Of a DNA stretch of 15,098 nucleotides, positions 14,833 through 15,098 are shown piece by piece. The first letter of the stretch is position 1. Every line of letters begins with the position of its first letter. The position numbers and the translations under genes were made by a program. Location of the stretch: assembly GCA_937934775.1 (NCBI GenBank), contig CALGYL010000213.1, positions 1-15,098 on the forward strand, written 5' to 3'. The notes beneath the pieces were generated by a model. That model was not told where the DNA came from. It was given only the letters and a program-made list of their open reading frames with translations, and did no database searches. This DNA is from an uncultured Clostridia bacterium. Its GTDB lineage: Bacteria > Bacillota > Clostridia > Christensenellales > Aristaeellaceae.

Positions 14833-15098
14833 GCGTTGCGCGCAAGCGGCATCTGCTCGGGAGCCAGCCGCTTGCGCATCATGACGGTGGTGCCGACGCC
14901 CGGTTGGGAGCGCACATCCAGTTCGTCCATGAAGCTCTCCATGACGGTAAAGCCCATGCCGCTGCGCTCGGAGCCCTCCAGCGATGTAAAGAACGGCTTC
15001 CTAGCTTCTTCGACGTTTTCAATGCCCCGGCCGTTGTCAATCACCTCGACCGACAGCGTGCCGTCCGATTCCAAAATCGCCTTCATCCGTACGGTGCC
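14829..15098 (-). CDS. spoIIAB: Anti-sigma F factor SpoIIAB, 5' end outside window
   Basis: The final 89 residues of a GHKL-fold serine kinase and anti-sigma factor are visible; the frame continues unbroken past the right edge. Visible motifs are the ATP-binding DNGRGIENVEEARKPFF, the lid region SLEGSERSGMGFTVMESFMDE and the G3 segment GVGTTVMMRK. SpoIIAB binds SigF in the predivisional cell and phosphorylates SpoIIAA; release in the forespore frees SigF. An internal ATG at 15086 is not the start, because codons for G-T-V-R precede it and the N-box region of the domain must lie upstream. The C-terminus has a short extra tail, LAPEQMPLARNA. The stop overlaps the sigF initiator. spoIIAA is expected just outside the window. 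Confidence 0.93.
   Translation of the reverse strand, partial: GTVRMKAILESDGTLSVEVIDNGRGIENVEEARKPFFTSLEGSERSGMGFTVMESFMDELDVRSQPGVGTTVMMRKRLAPEQMPLARNA

Overview
The window looks like a chromosomal core region of a GC-rich, spore-forming member of the Bacillota, most likely class Clostridia. The evidence is a spoIIAB-sigF pair at the right edge, the order miaB / YlbF-family / mutS / mutL that is also known from Bacillus, and a radical SAM (TIGR03960-type) / DUF2344 (TIGR03936-type) / RNase G block that is common in Clostridia. Genus-level placement cannot be read from the sequence alone.

Positions 12681 down to 1 form one long minus-strand gene train: radical SAM protein, DUF2344 protein, RNase E/G-family ribonuclease, miaB, a YlbF/YmcA-family protein with a cysteine-rich tail, mutS, mutL, miaA, and a YnbB-like PLP enzyme that runs off the left edge. 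Many junctions overlap by 1-4 bases or are separated by only a few bases. Ribosome binding sites often lie inside the preceding gene, so co-transcription and translational coupling are likely. The train has a good sigma-A-type promoter at 12720-12748. Functionally it combines tRNA A37 modification (MiaA makes i6A37, MiaB converts it to ms2i6A37), mismatch repair (MutS, MutL) and RNA turnover (RNase G).

Two non-coding insertions interrupt the train. Between rng and miaB lies a 168-bp foldback element (8383-8550) with 21-bp terminal inverted repeats bounded by CTAG; it looks like a MITE, and it would fold into a long hairpin in the operon mRNA. Between the YlbF-family gene and mutS lies a 33-bp-period tandem repeat (6488-6552), which overlaps the stop codon of the upstream gene.

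Divergently, from a second clear promoter at 12776-12804, runs a PLP-dependent decarboxylase of the diaminopimelate decarboxylase group (12839-14098). It converges on sigF (14053-14832), and the two coding regions overlap by 46 bases at their 3' ends. The likely terminator of the decarboxylase gene (14116-14154) lies inside sigF. sigF is preceded by the 3' part of spoIIAB, which continues past the right edge.

There is no gene-free stretch over 300 bases. The two longest gaps are 8367-8552 (the foldback element) and 12682-12838 (the divergent promoters). I found no tRNA, rRNA, CRISPR array, intact insertion sequence or phage gene. The region is mostly ordinary core genome; the points of interest are the two repeat elements, the antisense terminator and convergent overlap, and the cysteine tail on the YlbF-family protein.
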